NCBI GenBank assembly: GCA_947489925.1
Contig: CANLFK010000013.1
Coordinates: 1-23,332 of the forward strand
DNA: 23,332 nt
Direction of reading: 5' to 3'
Source: Candidatus Caenarcanales bacterium
Lineage (GTDB): Bacteria; Cyanobacteriota; Vampirovibrionia; Caenarcaniphilales; Caenarcanaceae
Part shown: piece after piece, positions 21,950-23,332 of the stretch
How the letters are laid out: each line of letters begins with the position of its first letter
Numbering within the stretch: position 1 is the first letter of the stretch
Program-made: the position numbers and the translations under genes
Notes under the pieces: generated by a model
Told to the model about the DNA's origin: nothing
Database searches by the model: none
What the model saw: the letters and a program-made list of their open reading frames with translations, nothing else

Positions 21950-23170
21950 TTGGATTTTCAATATATAAAGGCAACTTTTTTATTCAAAGATAATTTTTGT
22001 CAATTCTATAATCCTTTGTGGGTCATAGAGTTCAAAGATAATTCAGCTTTTTTTTATGATGAAAATAGTCAAGTTGAAATTGAAAATGATAATATTTTCG
22101 GCTTTATTTCGGAAATATATTCTTCTAAAAGTAGGGTCGAAAAACCTTATTTAGTTTGTTTTTTTGCTTATAGTTTTGCCTCTTTTTTTGAACCGAAAAT
22201 TATTGATTCAAGAGAGGGTATTTTAGATTTTCCAGACTTATTTATTGTGGCTTTTAAAGATTGCCAAGATTTAGAAAAAAGTGATTTAATCAATAATTCA
22301 TCCGATGAGATTTATAGCAGTTCTGGTTTTCAAAGCTTAATTTCGGATTTAGAATACAAAAAATTAATTGAAAAGACAAAAGAATATATTACTGATGGTG
22401 AGATTTACGAAATTAATTTGTCTCGTCCTTTTTTAATAGAATCAGAAAAAAGAGATTTTAATTTAGACTTCTTCTTTAATTTGTACAAGTTTAATCCCGC
22501 TCCATATGCAGCTTATTTGTCTTTATCCTCAGAGTTACATCTTTGTAGTTTATCGCCAGAGTGTTATCTAAAAAAAGAAAATAATCAAATTTCAACTTAT
22601 CCAATTAAAGGAACTAGAAAGCGTTTTGCTGATAATTTAGATTTAGATTTAGCCCAGAAAAAAGATTTAAAAAATAGTATTAAAGAAAAAGCTGAACATT
22701 TAATGGTCGTAGACATTCAAAGAAATGATTTAGGTCGTATTTGTAAGGCTGGAAGCATTAAAGTAAAAGATTTATTTACTATTCATAGCCTGAAAAATAT
22801 TTATCATATGATTTCAGAAATTACGGGTGAATTAAAAGACGATTTAGATATTTTTGATATTTTGAAAGCTACTTTTCCAAGCGGCTCAATTACGGGAGCA
22901 CCCAAAATAAAAACAATGCAAATTATTCGTGAATTAGAGCCTTTTCCACGAGGATTTTATACTGGGAGTTTAGGCTTTATTAAACCAAATGGAGATAGTA
23001 TTTTTTCAATTTTGATTAGAACTTTAGGTATTTCAGGAAATAAAATACTTTTAAATACTGGTGGTGGAATTGTCTATGATTCAGAGCCAGATTTTGAAGT
23101 AGCTGAAACTTATTTAAAAGCTCAAAGTTTTTTTAATTTTTTGGGCATTAATATTAGAATGTCTGATTGA
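21950..23170 (+). CDS. pabB: Aminodeoxychorismate synthase component I
   Basis: Chorismate-using enzyme that makes 4-amino-4-deoxychorismate for p-aminobenzoate and folate synthesis, with ammonia from a glutaminase partner (PabA). The 406 residues show the chorismate-binding signatures: EIYEINLSRPF, YPIKGTRKR, KAEHLMVVDIQRNDLGRICKAGSIKV, FPSGSITGAPKIKTMQIIRELEP and NTGGGIVYDSEPDFEVAETYLKA. The lysine of PIKGT (K220) is the PabB nucleophile; anthranilate synthases usually have alanine there, so PabB is preferred over TrpE. The N-terminal part is shorter than in many PabB proteins. Translation appears to start at a TTG, 15 nt after the preceding frame, with no Shine-Dalgarno, so the start is the least certain part. 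No pabA or pabC lies in the window. Confidence 0.9.
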   Translation: MDFQYIKATFLFKDNFCQFYNPLWVIEFKDNSAFFYDENSQVEIENDNIFGFISEIYSSKSRVEKPYLVCFFAYSFASFFEPKIIDSREGILDFPDLFIVAFKDCQDLEKSDLINNSSDEIYSSSGFQSLISDLEYKKLIEKTKEYITDGEIYEINLSRPFLIESEKRDFNLDFFFNLYKFNPAPYAAYLSLSSELHLCSLSPECYLKKENNQISTYPIKGTRKRFADNLDLDLAQKKDLKNSIKEKAEHLMVVDIQRNDLGRICKAGSIKVKDLFTIHSLKNIYHMISEITGELKDDLDIFDILKATFPSGSITGAPKIKTMQIIRELEPFPRGFYTGSLGFIKPNGDSIFSILIRTLGISGNKILLNTGGGIVYDSEPDFEVAETYLKAQSFFNFLGINIRMSD

Positions 23171-23308
23171 AACAGTTATTTTCTCAAGAATTGCTAAATA
23201 TTTATTTAATGTGAGTTCGATGAAAAGAAAATCTGAAAATGCTGATTGAAGCGAAACTTTAAAGCAATCACAATTGCAAGTCTCTCGCTAAAGAATTTTG
23301 TCTTTTCA
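23171..23308. other. Trailing intergenic region
   Basis: About 140 nt after pabB with no gene that I can support. Only very short frames occur, for example nine codons from the ATG at 23220. No terminator-like stem followed by T's is visible. Confidence 0.5.
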
Positions 23309-23330
23309 CCCCCAACCCCCTGAAAGTGGG
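23309..23330. repeat. GC-rich repeat, copy 2 (cut by the window edge)
   Basis: CCCCC AA CCCCCTGAAAGTGGG resembles the reverse complement of the element at 5498-5521: the two C-runs, the short spacer and the following G-run occur in the same order. The stem is less perfect than in copy 1, and the element may continue past the end of the window. Confidence 0.55.
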
Positions 23331-23332
23331 CT

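Noticed and set aside
1..23332. CRISPR array, intact transposase, integrase or prophage
   Set aside because: No regularly spaced repeats and no recognisable transposase, recombinase or phage structural gene were found on reading through the window; the mobile signals are limited to flanking repeats and the antirepressor-like gene.

Overview
This window is low in G+C and densely coded, and comes from a bacterial chromosome. The lineage is an inference. The NuoK/NdhE-type protein at 305-694 has cyanobacterial NdhE-like wording in its last helix and tail. Shine-Dalgarno sequences are scarce, several genes start at TTG, and there are no photosynthesis genes. Together this fits a non-photosynthetic relative of Cyanobacteria (Melainabacteria/Vampirovibrionia) best, but other AT-rich phyla are not excluded. 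Nearly all recognisable genes are housekeeping genes. No intact insertion sequence, prophage or CRISPR array is visible.

Layout. 305-1941 (+): NuoK-like subunit, D-Ala-D-Ala ligase and a small secreted protein, closely packed. 2121-3107 (+): a coiled-coil protein. 3135-3551 (-): a short acireductone-dioxygenase-family cupin. 3593-7588 (-): the head of the S10 ribosomal cluster (rpsJ, rplC, rplD, rplW), which stops after L23 and is followed by a family-5 solute-binding lipoprotein where L2 would be expected. 7689-9224 (-): an alpha-amylase-like protein that appears to lack two of the three catalytic carboxylates. 9329-12531 (+): prs, an MSV199-type phage/virus antirepressor-like gene, yraN and a DUF1189-like membrane protein. 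12548-12620 (-): tRNA-Ala(GGC). 12713-16001 (+): a UvrD/PcrA helicase and a membrane-anchored protein of unknown function. 15998-16939 (-): a Gfo/Idh/MocA oxidoreductase. 17117-18726 (-): an unrecognised 422-residue protein and a 60-residue single EF-hand protein. 18912-20099 (-): a concentrative nucleoside transporter. 20371-20679 (+): a small G+C-richer coiled-coil/membrane protein. 20729-20890 (+): a decayed phytanoyl-CoA-dioxygenase-like tail. 20950-21618 (-): ribulose-phosphate 3-epimerase. 21681-21934 (+): a frameshifted GlsB/YeaQ-like membrane protein. 21950-23170 (+): PabB.

The most informative signals are traces of gene insertion and decay in this compact chromosome. (1) The antirepressor gene lies between two copies of a 15-bp direct repeat; one overlaps the prs stop codon and the other lies just before yraN, as if a cassette of about 0.9 kb had been inserted. 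(2) The EF-hand/422-residue pair lies between the intact nupC 3' end and a second, 12-nt-deleted copy of that 3' end. (3) Two broken genes flank rpe. (4) A GC-rich stem-loop repeat occurs at the L23/solute-binding-protein junction and again at the right edge of the window.

Metabolically the genes cover cell-wall precursor supply (Ddl), PRPP synthesis (Prs), pentose phosphate interconversion (Rpe), folate precursor synthesis (PabB), nucleoside and peptide-type uptake, DNA repair and translation. Three genes (rpsJ, uvrD and the small gene at 20371) have extended -10 elements of the form TGnTATAAT close to the start codon. For uvrD this predicts a nearly leaderless transcript.
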